This document shows positions 9,901 to 24,900 of a DNA stretch of 64,000 nucleotides, in pieces. The notes under the pieces were generated by a model that saw only the letters and a list, made by a program, of their open reading frames with translations, was not told the DNA's origin and made no database searches. The stretch is from Eopsaltria australis (Eukaryota > Chordata > Aves > Passeriformes > Petroicidae). The stretch spans positions 124,001 to 188,000 of the forward strand of contig JAVTVJ010000553.1 of NCBI GenBank assembly GCA_034509425.1, in the 5' to 3' direction. The position numbers were made by a program, and so were the translations under genes. Every line of letters starts with the position of its first letter. Position 1 is the first letter of the stretch.

Positions 9901-12900
9901 AGCAGGGCTGCTTCTTGTTTTCCGTGGAGATTACAAGTGGAGTATTTTATACAAGGGTCTTCTGTTTAAATCTTAAATTTTCCAGCCCTTTTCAGCCCTC
10001 CTACTTGAAGAGAGCTGCTTTACAACCATTTTTCTGTGGAGTTTCTCCGTGGAGTTCTCAAAGTCCTGTGTGAGTCTGTTAAATCTGTGACCTGTGAACT
10101 TTTGGGTGTCTCTCTCCTGTTTTCTGGCTTGTAGGTTTGTCCCATGCAACCATTGTCCTGTCAGGTATTTGCTTTTTCCAGGCTTTTGTTCATGGGTATG
10201 TTGACAAGTTGCCTGTATTTATTTGAATTACTCCACTCCCAGACACTAGTTTGGTAAGGTTGGGGTTTTTTTGTTTGTTTGTTTTTTTAATGTATATTAT
10301 TTTTCTACCTAATAGTTGCTGAAGTCTATTAAGGAAAAAACCTATTTTTGTATTTAAAAAAAAAAAAAATTGTTCATTTGAACCATCCCTGAGTGAGGAT
10401 GTACTGCTAAAACAGGTATTTTACTGACTTTAAACTGGAAATACCTGTGAATACAGAGTGGACCACTGGGTCTTAAAATTAAGATCTGTCTGCTCAGGCT
10501 GCAGTTGGACTGTTTTAAAAAGCATTTTAGCTGCCTTCTTGACCAAGATGAAAATTAAGGGTATGGAATCAAGAGTTTATCATTGTGATTTTAATTTGGT
10601 TTGGTCTGGTTTTAGCAGTGCTTTTAGTCAATTTACAGCACACTTAGAACGTTGGTTTTGGTGTGTCAGGCAGTCTTTGAACTTGGTTGATAACAACTTC
10701 CTTTATATAAAGGACCTTTTGATTGAAGTCTGAGTTCCTGAACACTATTTTATGGCTTTTTTATCTCCAGGTGTGTAATTCTTTTGCAAATAAAACACTT
10801 GCAGTTTACTTGGTAAAAGTGAAACGTTGCTTTCACTACTCAAAACCTTTCTGAGTTTTATGTTCCTGCTTCTGTTTTTACTGTACCATCCTTTCAAAAA
10901 CATCTTGTGGCTTAATTTTGGGCATTTCCTTCCTGACCAAAAGGCCTGGAAGTGTCCAAGGCCAGGCTGGACAGGGCTTGGAGCAGCCTGGGATAGTGGA
11001 AGGTGTCCCTGCCCATGGCAGGGGGTGGAACTGGATGGGATTTAAGGTCCTTTCCAACCCAAACCGCTCTGGGATTCTGTGACCTAACACACAGAGATGA
11101 AATAACTTTCAGATTTGCAGTGTTCCATGTATTAAATCACATTTGTTTGTGTGTTCTGCTTTTGGGACTTCTGGGATGTTTTCACTAGACCAGGGTTGAG
11201 GTGGCAGCACTTGGGATGTGTCTCTGAGGGCAAGTTTCTTCCCTGCCCTCAGCTTTTGTGTTTTGTTTAAGCATCTTTAAGCAAAATTAACCTGTTGCCT
11301 TTCTCCTTTAAATGAAGAATCATTCTCTGGTGAATGGCTCTGCTGCAGCGGAGTGGCTAAGGATGGACATGGCTCAGAAAGTTGTGCTTGTGCTTTAATG
11401 TGGTCCAGCACTTTTCCTGTTGGATTTGGCTCACAAGGATGAAGGCAGAGATGTAGGAAATATTTGGATTGCAACTTGTCGGTGAGAGGGGTTTTTTTCT
11501 GTGACTGTGGCAGCAGAAAATGTTTGTGGGATGAGAAGGATGAGGAGTTCTGCTCTGACTCCATTCGGGCTTGAACAGGGCTGGACAGTGTTGAGATCAA
11601 AGGAATAGGAGGGGATTTAATTTGGAGGTGACAGAGCTGGATTTAAGTCTGATGACAGGGGAATTTTTGTGTGATGCTCTTTTTGGGGAAAAAAAACCAA
11701 CACTGAAAGCAAAGAGAGACCTTGTGCAGAGCTCTTGGAGGAGCACAAGGATGTGTAAGAGCTGCCACTGTGCCAGGTAGTGAGCAGAAGGCCTAGGTGG
11801 GAAAAAAGTCTGTAAAACAGCAAGAAATTAAAATAAGAAGCATGAGCAGTTGTCTCAGAGATCTCTGTGAGGTGAAGGAGGGGTTTGAGTGTTGACCAGA
11901 GAAAAGGTCACTGGTGTGATGTGATCTGTTTTGAGTGGGCTGTGAGTGGCTGCAGCCTCTGTGGAGCCCGAGAGGAGAAACTCCACAGAAAATAAATGTT
12001 GTAAATAGCAGGATTATGGAGCACTGAATGGGATGAATGGAACACTGGGTGCAAGGGGGATCGCAGAGAGTGAAATTTATGAGGAAAGAAACTAAAATTG
12101 TTGCCCACAGAAGCTGTGGCTGCCTCTGGATCCCTGGAAGTGTCCAAGGCCAGGCTGGAGCAACCTGGGATAGTGGGAGGTGTCTCTGCCCATGGCAGGG
12201 GATCTTCAAAGACCCTCCCAAATTCAACCAGTCTGGGTTTCTGTGAAAATCCTGCTGGTTTCCTGATAGGGGAGACCCTAAAGGCTTAGAAAAAATGGAA
12301 GGAAAATTCAGACATGGGGGTGAAGGGGTGGGGAATTCTGGAGTTGGCCTGGAGCAGACGGAAGAAGGAAGTGGGTTCAGGAGAAGAGCACAGGAACACA
12401 ATCCCTGCGGTGGAAAGGGAGGAGTTGAAGCCATCCAAGGGCATGATAACATTTGCTGTCACCTTGTTCATTAGTGGCAGGTGTGAGGTGTGCACTGGGA
12501 CAATCTTGCTCTTCCTTATTTTGGAATCCATTCCAGGAACCTGTTGTTCCAGCTGTTCATCCATGCTGGTGGAGCTGGGGAACACAGCAGGGTTTTCAGG
12601 AGAGCTCACCTGGGGTGTGAGGGTGGGATTGTGCAAAAGCCCCGTGGCTTTGGATGGGCTGGGAGCACTCACTCGTCTTGGAGAGGTGCTCAGGTGTTGG
12701 TTATGTGGCATAGGAATTGTTCTTTTGTGGTTTCAAAGAAACGCAGGTCTCCCTGGAGGGGAAAAGAGCTGATAAGGGACAAACTGAGTGGTTCCAGCAG
12801 CAAGTGCCGGTGGTGGAAGTGCTTCAGAGCCACTAGGGTTGAAGTTTAGTGAACTGTTTTAATTGATAAGAATTCAATAAAAGTACAGTTCTAACTTTAA

Positions 12901-15900
12901 AACTGCAGCCCATTTCATGTTTCAACAGCCCAAGGGATTTTTTTGATGAGTGCTTCCTGTTGGCATGGCCTGTAAAGTGAGCTTTAGGATTTGGGCTTGG
13001 AGCATCAGGATCAGGTCTGTGGAGAGAGGAATTGTGGATATGTTAATTAAATTGTTACTTAAACCAGGAAATTCCTTCCTGAAAAACTGATGTCCTGGAG
13101 CCAGGCTGGGAGAGCTGGGGGTGCTCACCTGGAGAAGAGAAGCTCCAGGGAGAGCTCAGAGCCCCTTGCAGGGCCTGAAGGGGCTCCAGGAGAGCTGGAG
13201 AGGGACTGGGGACAAGGCATGGAGGGACAGGACACAGGGAATGGCTTCCAGTGCCAGAGGGCAGGGATGGGTGGGATATTGGGAGGGAATTCTTCCCTGT
13301 GAGGGTGGGCAGGCCCTGGCACAGGGTGCCCAGAGAAGCTGTGGCTGCCCCTGGATCTCTGGCAGTGCCCAAGGCCAGGCTGGACAGGGCTTGAAGCAAC
13401 CTGGGACAGTGGAAGGTGCCTCTGCCCATGGCAGGGTGTGGATGAGATGATCTTGAATTTCCCTCCCAACCCAAACCATTTTGTGATTCTGTGTTTTGGT
13501 ATGATTTCTAGCATTGATGACTTGGAGCACATTCATCCCTTTTTTTGTGGGGTTCCTTCTGTGTCTGACACTGGAACCGGTCCCAAAGATCAACCTTTCA
13601 TTCCTCATTGCTCGATTCACAGCATAAATGGATTAAAAACAGCTCAAGGAAAACTAGTTTTGGGCAGTTGCTGGAATATTTCAGGCAATCTTGGTAGATC
13701 AGAGGCAATTCCACATTTGCAGCAGAGCCAAACATTTATTGCTGCCTTTGGGATCCAGCATTGGAGCAAACATTGGGGCTCACAGGTTCAGCTGTGGAAG
13801 GAGAATCCCACCCGTGCAGGTCAGATTGCTCTGAACGTGCTTTGCTCTCCCTGAAACTCAAACGGAACTTCTACCTGGAATTTACAAATTCCTTTAATGA
13901 AACAACTGAGAATTACTGGATGGACCAGCAAAGTGATGATTTTTACTGCTCAGTGAATGAAATCTCTTTCCAGCTCAGTCACAGGCTCTAAGTTTGTGTC
14001 CCTCTGAAGTTTTCTGAGGCTGAGGTTTCACCCTTGAACTGCTCTGCAGGATTTGTTCCTTTTGGGAGAGCAGGACAGGTCTCAGGTGTTTGTGGTTGAA
14101 CAAAGGGAGGTCACAGGGCTGGGATCAAACCAGTGGCTCCATTTATTTAAAAGTCAGTCACCTGCTGTGTTCTGAAATAATGTCAAGGAGAGCTAGAAAG
14201 GTGTACAATGTTAAACTTTAAAAAAAAGAAAAAACTTAAAATGTGTTGTGTTAGGTAGCGAATATAAAATATTACTATTTTAGTGTGGGGCTATTTTATT
14301 ACAACACCACCATCCTCACAGACAAGAATTTCTTCCACATGTCTAAACTAAATCCCAATTTTTTTCAGTTTGAACTCATACCTCCTTGTCCTATCACTAA
14401 AGTTCCTTGATGAAATTTACCCAGAACATGATTTTAGGCCTGATATAATAGGAATGGTTAACAAATTTTTTAGAAGTTTCTGTCTTGATGTTATTCTGGA
14501 ATATATTTTTATATATTTATTTATTCATATTTATATAGGTAGGTACTGCCACAGGTTACTCAGAGAAGCTGTGGCTGCCCCATCCCTGGATGTGTTTCAG
14601 GCCAGTCCTTGGTAAATGTCTAAACACTTAATTATTTTACTAATTTTCAGGCTGTCACATTTGTAGCCTCAAAGTTCCCTTCAGCTTGGGCAGGTATTAT
14701 TCTCACATGCTGCAAGTTGTTTGCCGCTGTAGTAAGAAGGAAATCAAATTTAAAGCAATATTACAGCACCAAAAAGCAGGAATCTGAAATTGCTACACTG
14801 AAAAGCATCTCAATAGAGCTTTATAAGCTTGTGTTTCTTGCCTGACTTCTTGGCTTTGGGCTTGGAGAGCTGGGAATTGTCAATTTGAGCAAAACACCAG
14901 CTTTAATTTAAATTTCTGAGCTTCTGAATATTCTATTAACCTTGTAGATCTCATTTGTGGGTAAATTATTTTAAGTGTCTTGGGACTGATGGCTGCAGAG
15001 TGCCAGGAGTGCCTGGACTTGGCCAGCAGTTGAGTTTTATCTCTGAATTATCTTAATTTTGGGCAGGTGAAAAAAGGGTTGTTTGAGCTGTGTAAAATTG
15101 AAATTTAGGGCTATGCCCTGCCCAGCAATGTGATGGCCAGAAATGAATTATAGAATTGATGTGTTAGAAGGAAAATCAAGGCAAATTCTGCTCAGTTATT
15201 ACTTGATTATGATAGATTAGCCAGCTTTTTATTCTAATTTATATTAGATGTGATCACACAGTTTTCAAGATCTTCACAAAGAAGGAGTAGCTGGGTTATA
15301 CACATGCACTACACACACATGCAGTCGTTTATATGTTGCATACAGTTTTTATCCTAACATAATTCTCATTATTCAGAGGATTTAAGTGATTATCGTAATG
15401 CAAATCACTCATGTTCTTATCACACCATTAATTACAGCACTTGTATTCTTTTATTCTTTGAATTTCAAGGGGGAAAAAAAAGACCCATTTGTGCAAAAAA
15501 TAAATAAACCCTTTGTTGCAGAGTAAATCTCTTAAACTGATTTCCTCTAAAAGTGGTAAAATACGTGTGACTAATTAAAATAAAGTGGTTTTCATCTACT
15601 TTTCATCTCTGCCATTCAGATTTATGTAGAAATTCTTTTCTAAATAAACCATGGAAGTGTATAACCAGTTAAATATGTTGGTATCTTGCAGTCTGAAGCA
15701 CTGCCAGCTGCAGATTATATGGTGTAAGACTTAAGGCAGTAAAGAAATCAAGGCAAATCCTTTCCTAGGGATTGAGATTGCAGGGATAAGGATAAATAAC
15801 ACTTCACGTTGTAGATTTGGAATTCTGTATTGACAAAAAATAAATGAAATTACAGCATGATGCAATTCCAGTGTCTTTAACTCTTCCATAAAACACAAAT

Positions 15901-18900
15901 TACTGAAAGAATGTAGTTTAAGCTTTCTAAAATATCTGAATATCCAGGTGATGCCTTTTTTCTGGTCTTAGGAAATAAAGGCTCAGACACAGTGAAAGGG
16001 TTGGGGGTCGTTTCCCTCGGTATTTTAATAGGATCCCGTTCGATGGCTTCTGCCGTCCAGGTAGAACACGCCGCAAAAGCCCCTTCCCCCCAAGTATACA
16101 ATTAAAGACTCTACACATTAGCATGCCCAATAAAACTTCTAGTTTACAAAATCTATCCTACTAGGAGACCTTGAGGGCTCAATGTTTGGGTCTACGCTTC
16201 AGGGGTGTTTAGTCTACCGGCCTCCTAAACACCATGAAACCAGGCTAAACTATCACCTAAAGCATCACAAGTGTGCATGCTGATACTTGTGAATATAGGG
16301 AACAGTGTAAGAAATATTCAGGAGAAAAAGCAGAAAAAAATCCTTCAGGCATCACAGGACATTAATGAATTTATTGAAGGTGGATAAGTGAGTGCTAAAA
16401 AATTGGTGAAATTGGGTGCTGAAATGTCAATTCTGGTTCATCACTTTTTAATGCTGTTCACTGTCATAAGTTTGTATCAAGTCTTCTGTGTGAAACACTG
16501 AAGTTTTTCAGCCCCTGTGTAGGATTAATCAGAGGAACTGTGGTTAGGAAAGCCTTCCCTCCTTCCCACAGCCACAGATTTTACTGAAGAATCTCTCGTG
16601 TGAAGTGATTTCCATGGAATCCCCACTGATGCACTTCCCTGTCTCCGTTGGCTGAGGTGCCCCTTGCTTTTGGAGCTGGTGACTTTCACAATTTGGTTGT
16701 CAATAGAATTGGGGGTTGTTATAGAATCATGGGATGGTTTGGGTTGGAAAGGACCTTAAATCCCATCTCATTCCACCCCCTCCCATGGCAGGGACACCTT
16801 CCACTATCCCAGGTTGCTCCAAACTGGCCTTGGGCATTTCCAGGGATCCAGGGGCAGCCACAGCTTCTCTGGGAATTCTATCCCAGCCCCTCACCACCCT
16901 CACAGGTGAGAATTTCTCCTTAATATTCCCTCTTAACCTCCCCTCTTTTAATTTAAAGCCATTCCCTGTGTCCTGTCCCTCCATGCCTTGTCCCCAGTCC
17001 CTCTCCAGCTCTCCTGGAGCCCCTTCAGGCCCTGCAGGGGGCTCTGAGCTCTCCCTGGATCCTTCTCTCCTCCAGGTGAACATTCCCAATTCTCCCATCC
17101 TGGCTCCGCAGGAAATGGTTCTTTGTGTGCTGTGATCCCAGATTTGATTATCTCGGTTCTGTTCAGTTTTCTGAGAGCCCAACCCTGCTGCTGATGGCAG
17201 GAAATGTCATTTTCTGGCTTCCTCTCCCTTCCAGGTGGTTTTCTCTTGAGGTTTCCCTGTAGCTCAGTGTTCAGACCTGTCCCCCCAGCTCGTGATGGGA
17301 AATAAAAGCAGTTTGTGGTTCAGGCTGCTTTGGCTGCTCTGAGAGTGCAGTTGTTTAAAGGAGGGAATGAGGAAAAAATAAAGGTGATTCCTTGTTCTTC
17401 TTAAAATCCCACAGAGCTGGAAAACAGAATTGCCTCACTCAGGTTTTTCAAACCTCCATAATTGTCTTTGTATCTGAAAATAATTTATATTTGCATATGA
17501 ACACCTTTTCCAGAGCCAGACATATTAATTTATTCCCAAACTCAACTGTCCTATAGAGAGTTTGTGTTAAATTTTTTCTCATTTCAAGCAGTTTTTCCTG
17601 GCTGAGTCTTTCTGGGAAGGGCTCAGGTTATGTTTGAGAGCTGCTGTTGAGTGCTATGGACTGCTCTTGTAAAGAACCACTCTGGGAAAGATTCTCTCAG
17701 GCAAAAAGAGCCTGAAAATGTTTATTTTAATACTTGATGGTTAGAATTTGAGAAATCTGTAGGTGGAAATTCCCATGCAAAAAAGTTGAAGCCCTTCAGA
17801 ACTGAAGAAGAGGTGTTTTGTATTCATTTAGTTTGGAGTACAAAATAGTATTCATGTGATTATTATTTAAAAAAACATATCTGTACTTGTGGATTTGATG
17901 AATGGAGCCTCATCAGGCTGCTCAGTCAAGAATTAAGGAATTGCTCACAGATTTTTCCCAGTGAGGATTAATATCTGACATAGCCCAGCCACAATGGGAG
18001 CCTTTATCTCCCCCCACATTTAATGTGCATTTCATTTCTTCCTACAGACAGAGCTTTGTTTGGGGGAGCAGCCTGGCTGGATCTGTGTGCACTGGATGGG
18101 CTGGAAAACGTGGATTTCTGACAGGTGTAAAATATCTGGGAATCCAGCAGAGGTTAAGGAAGAGGTTGCTGTGTGTGGTAGCACTGCCATGGTTGACTTT
18201 CAGTTCATGAAACTGAATATTCCTCTTTCAGCCTCCATTGTTGGGATGTAGAGTCCAAAGTTAGTCTGAATTTTCATGGAATATTGAATTTTCTGTGTAA
18301 CTTGCAGGCACTATTAATTCTCCATTTTACAGCCACTCAGGATTTTGGTTTTTCTGATATTTTGAGGGATTAACTTCCCCTAAACAACCATGTCTGTAGA
18401 ACACTCCAACCTCCTTATTCAAGCTGATGGATCATGAGCACCCAAAGCATCAGGAATTGAGCACGAAACAGTTGGCTCCTACCTGGAGCAGCTATTTTAG
18501 GAGGGCAAACAGCACCTGAATGGCAGAACTGGGTCTTGCACTACTTTTGTGTTTTGGTCAGGCCACACAACCTGGCACTGCTGGGACTGTGAAGACTCTG
18601 TTTTCCTGTAAATCTGTTACAAGCCAAGGTTTCAAAATTGGCTTTCGAAGCATTTTGAGTGTTTCTTGCCCTGTGGGGAGATTATTTCGAGGTGATTTTC
18701 CTTTTCTTTTTATGACTTGTACAATTCAGTGGTCTGAGGGATGAAAAATTCCGAGTAGTTTAGAGTTTCTGAGTAAATTGTGGAGGTGTTTGGAATTCTC
18801 TGTTGCATTCTCATCTGCCAGCAGTTGGTGTGGAAATGACTTTAGGGCACAGCAAGCACCTGTGGTGTGTCTGTAGTGGAGGGCAGTGCAGAACCAGGAG

Positions 18901-21900
18901 TTTTGGTGGTGTTTTTGTGTTCACAGAGCTTTGGGACCAGGCTAAAAACCACTGCCCGTGGCTGGGTCACCTCACCCAGCTCTGGTGACAGATCAAAGAG
19001 ATCCCTTCTGTGCTCAGCAACTCTGAATCTATTGTTTCATGTTTAATTTTTACCTGATTTTCATTGTTTCTTTTCCGATTTGTCCTTGCCAGCTTTTTTC
19101 CCACCTTCCAGGTCAGAACAGATCTTTGAGCAGTGCAGCCTAATTTTTTTGTCCCCTCATCTTTTTTTGTTAAGCCTTTTTTTGTGGTTGAGCTCTTATT
19201 TGCTTTGTAGAGCTAAACGTTTGTGGTCAGTGTAACACACACAGGATATTTGCTTTTGGCTGAGTCAGTCTACACATACATATATATATATAAAATATAT
19301 ATATATATATATATTTACACTCCCAGTATGCACTGGAGGTCACTGGTCCCACTGCTCCGTGCTCTCAGCAGTCCCAAATCTGTGTTAATCCCATGAAAAC
19401 TTTGGGATTTGGGGTCTTTGAGGCTCGTGGAACACAGGCACACACTGCATTTCTCCCTGAGTTTTCCAGATGTAGGAGGGGAAATTCAAAGCTGAGTTAC
19501 AATGGATGTCATTGTCCCAGCTTCCTTGCAGAGATGGGGATAAGAGGGGAATTTTTGCTCCCTGTAGTTAGTGTGGGCAACAATTAAGCACAGTTTGATG
19601 TGGAATAAGCACCAAGTTGTATTTTAATTAAGAGTTTTCTCTTTTGCCACGTGCACAGCAAATGCCGAGCCCGCACTTCTCTTGTCTGGAGAACTGAAAC
19701 TGAAACAAAACCAACAGTAACCAAGACCAGCCCTGAGTATAATATTGATTTTAATTTTTAAAAAAACCCTTGCATTTTTAAATACTACTATTTATTCTAA
19801 TTGATGTGTAATTTGGGTTGTTGGAAGTGCAGTTCCCAAAGGATTGTGTTGCCCAGAGAAGCTGTGGCTGCCTCTGGATCCCTGGAAGTGTCCAAGGCCA
19901 GGTTGGACAGGGCTTGGAGCAGCCTGGGATAGCGGAAGGTGTCCCTGCCCATGGCAGGGGGTGGCACTGGATGCATTTTTAGGTCACTTCCAACCCAAAC
20001 CATTCTGGGATTGTGTTTTTGTGTCCATCTCTCCACACTTGGAAGATCTGCCCTCGTTAGCTCAGGTTCGCAGATGACACCACATTTCCTGCTCTCAATT
20101 TGTGATTTGTTGCTTAAAACCCCTCTTTTTTTGTGTTTGTTTTCTTTAGAAACAGAAAAGATCCCTGTAATGCGTGGACAATGGTTTATTGATGGGACTT
20201 GGCAACCTCTGGAAGAGGAGGAAAGTAACTTAATAGAGCAGGAGCATCTCAACCGCTTCAAAGGCCAGCAGCTGCAGGAGAGCTTTGATATGGAAATATC
20301 CAAACCTGTTGATGGGAAGGAGGGTAAGATCATTTAGATCACTCTAATACATTTTTTGGACACTTGGGATCTGCTTTTCCTAAATAAGAATGTGATCTGT
20401 GTTGGTTTTTTAATCTTACAAAGTGGGAACATCAGTTTGCCCTCCCTTTTTCCAGTGTAGCATTTCCTGCTGCAGCACGTTTGAGGAAAATTATATTCAT
20501 GGATAAACATCTTGTTCCCATTGTGTTTCATATCTTTAAATTGAGTTTGAAATCTCACTTCAAACTAAAATCTCTGATGGGACAAGAAGAGTCAGTGTCC
20601 AAAGGCAAACTGGCTGATAGCTCTCTGGCCAGCATCCCTAATTCTGAAGAGAGTAAGATCATTTTTACAAATCACATTCCATTTTCCATTTTTATTCAGG
20701 CTGGATTTATTGGTTTTCAGCTGCAGTAAATCTTGGGCATTCATTCTGTTGGGAAGGTCCTTACATTTTAATGGGCAGGCTGAGGATGTCCAGGTAATGC
20801 TGCTGGGAATCTTGGTCTGATGGATGGAACACATATAAGAACAGATTTCTGAAATTACTGGTCTGTTATTTAATGTACACAGTAGAATTGATGGCTCAGA
20901 GAAGTTCTTGCACAGCAAAAATTCAGTATTTTTGCCGTTCACACTTTTGGCTGTCACTTGAACAGTTTACAAACCACAAGCTGCAAGTACAGAGGGCCCT
21001 CAAGATATTTTAGTAGGGATTTAGTTGTGTTATTCTTTACAAAAAAAACTTAATTTTTAAAGTGCAGCTTTGTACAAACCAGTTCCACAGTGCAGGAATG
21101 GCTGTGTTTTGGCCATGTGTGAACTGCATGACCACACAAGTAAAACCCTGTTAATAAATTGGCAGCACAGCAATATTCAGGATAATTCTGTAATTACTGT
21201 AAGGAAAAACCAGAGTGTCATTTGTTGATTCAAGGAGGGTTTTTTTCAGCATTACAGAGCAGTTCTAACTCCCCTTTAAAACTAGTGAGGACTTTCTGAA
21301 TATTTTTATTTGTGCTACTTTAAAAGATCTTTTCATCTGGCCAAGGCTGCAGAAAATTCTGCTTTAACAGCTCTGTCAGAGAGGTGCATGAAGAGGTGAG
21401 ACCCCTGAGCCTGTTCAAACACCCTTCTGGAAGGCACTTCTACCTGTATTTCTGATTTATTGTCCCAGAGGCACAAAGCTCGGGGTTGTGAGTGGCAGGG
21501 ATTTATGGTTTTTTACATGGAAAGCAAATCTTTATGGTTCCTGAGTGCTCCCAGCTTTTGGTAGCTTAATTTTTGAAGGAAGGAAGGATGGTTTTAGTGG
21601 TACTTGGATTCTGCTTATGGAGTAAATAAGAGAGATCAGGGTTGGGTTTTTTTAGATAAAGTTTGGACTGTGGAACAGAATTTTTCAGATTTGATGTTGG
21701 ATGAGTTGGGAGAGTGATGAGAAAGATATGACCACTGATATTTATGAAAACATGAATGATCAGAAAAAGAAATTCCAAATTCCAGTGCCTCTTCTAAAAC
21801 TAAGTTAAAAAAAGAAAAAAGACAAAACAAAACAAAAAAATAAACCCAAGCTATCTATGGCATCACTTCAGATGTAATAAATGTCAAGTCACCAGGTTTC

Positions 21901-24900
21901 AACAGGTTTTTTTGGTAGTAATAGGAGAGTTGCAGGAGAATTACAGCTGACAGTGTGTGAAAAGTGGTTTTGTCATCCTGATTTGCCTCTCAAAACCTCT
22001 TGGATCCTCTGGCATCCACAATTCCCATCTGCAGTGGCACTGGGAGAAGCTCTGCAACTTGCATTATTGCTGGTGAAGCAAACATCATTAGCTGAATTCA
22101 GATTATAAATTTCTTAAATGCTCTGATTTGTTGTAATTGCATCCTGCATGGAACAGAGTTTGGTGCCATCAAGGTTTACCTGTTATTTATGATCAATGAA
22201 AGTTGAGATCAATCTGTAAATACCCATTGGGAAGCAAAGTGGCTGTTCCCAGTGCTGTGATAAAGCATTGTGAGGGATAAAAACCTGGCCATGTCCTCTG
22301 AATCCTCAGCAAAATTAATCCAAGCTGCTGTAACAGTCCCTTTGTACTCAGAATTACTGCAGTGATTAAATTTATTAATTCTGCTCCTGGGTTGCTGTGT
22401 GTTAACAAGGAAATAACCAAGCTTCATCCACGGCTTTTGGTGGTGATAGGAGGGATGAATGGCCCATTATTAAACTCTTAATCCAAGCAAACCTTCCCCT
22501 GAAAATGCAGAATTATTCAGGAAAAGGTCTCCAACCTGCAGCCTACAAATAATGTCCATGCTGGCTTGTGTTCTTTGGGAGCACAACAAACTTTAAATGC
22601 AGAAGGGAAAAGAAATCACAGATGACAGTGAATTATTTAGATGACAGTGAATGATTCCCCAAGCTCTGTTTTCCACGGGGCAGCCTGGAGCTCCCTCCTT
22701 TGCTGAGCAGACTGTAGTTGTATTTTGATTTTCATCCTTACAGAGTATTCAGTTTCATTCTAAATGAGCTTGGTTTATGATGCCAGTGATTCCTCTTGGT
22801 GCCTGATCCCCTTCAGTGCATCAGATAAATTATTATTATTATTATATTGGCAGGGTGCAGAAATGGGGCACTTTATGATCAAAAGGAGTGTGACCAGCAG
22901 GACAAGGGAGGGGATTCTCTCCCTCCGCTCTGGTGAGACCCCTCTGGAATTCAGGCTGGGAGAGCTGGGGGTGTTCAGCTGGAGAAGAGAAGGCTCCAGA
23001 GAGACCTCAGAGCTTTTTGTGCCTAAAGGGGCTCCAGGAGAACTGGAGAGGGACACTTATTTAGCAGTAAATAAGCTTAAAATTTACAGAATGACAGAAG
23101 ATTTAGAAACTGCCTTTTCTTCATAGCTGGGCAGACAATGAGTTCAGGACTCAGCTGAAGTAGCCCATCAAAGGAGCAGAATTATCCAGAGATTTCTGTC
23201 ATATCCAGGCTGTTGTAAGATAAAACAGGACCAGTTAAGTTCCTGTCATCTGTTGCTCCTTGACCTTTTTCAGGTATATTCATTTAATGATGATAAAGTG
23301 AAGCTGAAAGCTTTATTTATGTGACAGGAAGGTAGGAACAGATACAGTTCTTTGTATTTGCACAGAGGGATGCTCAAAATTCAGCTGGAAATCACCCAAG
23401 CAACCTGATTCAAACCTGAAATTGGATCTGACTTTAAAGTTGATCCTGATCTGTGAAGAGGATTGGAACAGGTGAACCATGATTGAAATACAGGAAAAAA
23501 AAAAATCCTGTCAGTCAGAGTCAGAATTAATATTTCAATGCATTGATTTTGAGACAGCAGAATTTTATTGGTTTTTTTTCTTACGGAATTTCAGCATGTG
23601 GTTAAGGCCACAAAACCTCTAAAAATTGCGTTTGGAAGAGCTGGGTTTTTTTTGTCTTAGCTTTCAGATAGTATTTTCTCACAGTATAAAATGTTCATAT
23701 AGATTTTTGTGACAGCCAAGTTAACCTTTAGATGGGAAAGTCGTGTCCATAGAATTGGAGACTTGTGCAGGTCAGGAGGGATCTCTGGGGATGCTCAAGC
23801 CCGACCTCCCTGCTCAGAGCCAACGAGCTGATGAGAGCAGGTTGCTCAGGGTGTTTCCTGTGGGATTTTCAGTGTCTCCAACAGCAGATTCCACAACCTC
23901 TCTGGGCAGCCTGTTCAGTGTTTTACCACCCTCACCGTGAAAAGGAATTTTTTTCTTCTACTTTTCTTGAGTTTCCTGAGTTTATTCTTCCTGAGGCTTG
24001 CATTCCCACAGGCAGTAAAATATTGTAAATTATTCCATGGAATCCCAGGTGCCTGATTTTCCTCCCATTCAGGGAAGTGATGTCCAACAATACATAAACT
24101 TCATTTGCACCTGTACTGAGGCATCAGCTGACAGAGCCGTTGGGGTAACTGTGGCAGGTGACACAAGTGGGAAATGTCACTTTATTGGATCAGGGAGTGC
24201 TGGGTGCTCCTGGGGCCTTGCAGAACAGGCCCACAGGAGGAGATTTTGTCTAATCTTAACTTTTAACCATCCTCTTATACTCTTTGGGGCTAAACAACCA
24301 CAGCTGTGCTTAAAATTGAGGTTTTTAGTGTAGATATAGGAAGGGTCAGTGTGTTAAAGAGGGGGATGATGCTTTAGGTCGTGTGACTCTGATCATGTCC
24401 CAGCTGTCCCTTACTGATGATTTTGGCTCTGTTGTGATGTCATTACTGGTTTTGAAGAGTAATTGAGTTTGGCTAAATTGAAACTGAGAAAATTGAATTT
24501 GGGACCTGACACTTCTGCTACAAAATCTGGGTTTTTTTAATATATACATTTTAGCTCTTTCTAGACTATGTGACTTTTTTTTTTTTCTAAAAATGGTGAT
24601 ACTAATGAAAAAAAAATGACACCCCTTTTAAAAATTTTACTTTGAAGCTCAGTGTTTTTACTTTTAGTTCTCTACTACCTCCCTCCCTTCTCCCTCCCTT
24701 CTTTGTTCAAATGGAGAGGATATAAGGAGAAATCAGATGCTGCATGTCTTAAGCGAAAGCATTCCCAAGGTACAGTAATTAGAGATTTCATTTTTAATTT
24801 TATTTTCTTTTTTTGTAGTGCTCCTGGCTTAGGAAGCTTTAAATTCTAGTTTGCATGTGTCAGTTAAATGTTAGATTTACATGCTTCAGTTTTTTGAGCT

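Larger units (their letters stand above)
6985..20149 (+). other. DDHD1: DDHD1 intron 1 (13,165 bp)
   Basis: GTGAGT..TTTAG intron in phase 1. The first 125 bp belong to the CpG island. 7110-10260 shows no recognisable element. CR1 pieces lie at 10943-11082, 12102-12246, 13098-13492, 14298-14398, 14536-14612, 16721-17106 and 19849-20014. A possible LTR-type piece is at 15935-16270. 17110-19270 and the other gaps hold no gene or repeat I could recognise. Confidence 0.9.

Noticed and set aside
15935..16270. Nuclear copy of mitochondrial DNA
   Set aside because: Some phrases look mitochondrial, but no tRNA fold or mitochondrial protein frame could be recognised, so only the LTR-type guess was listed, at low confidence.
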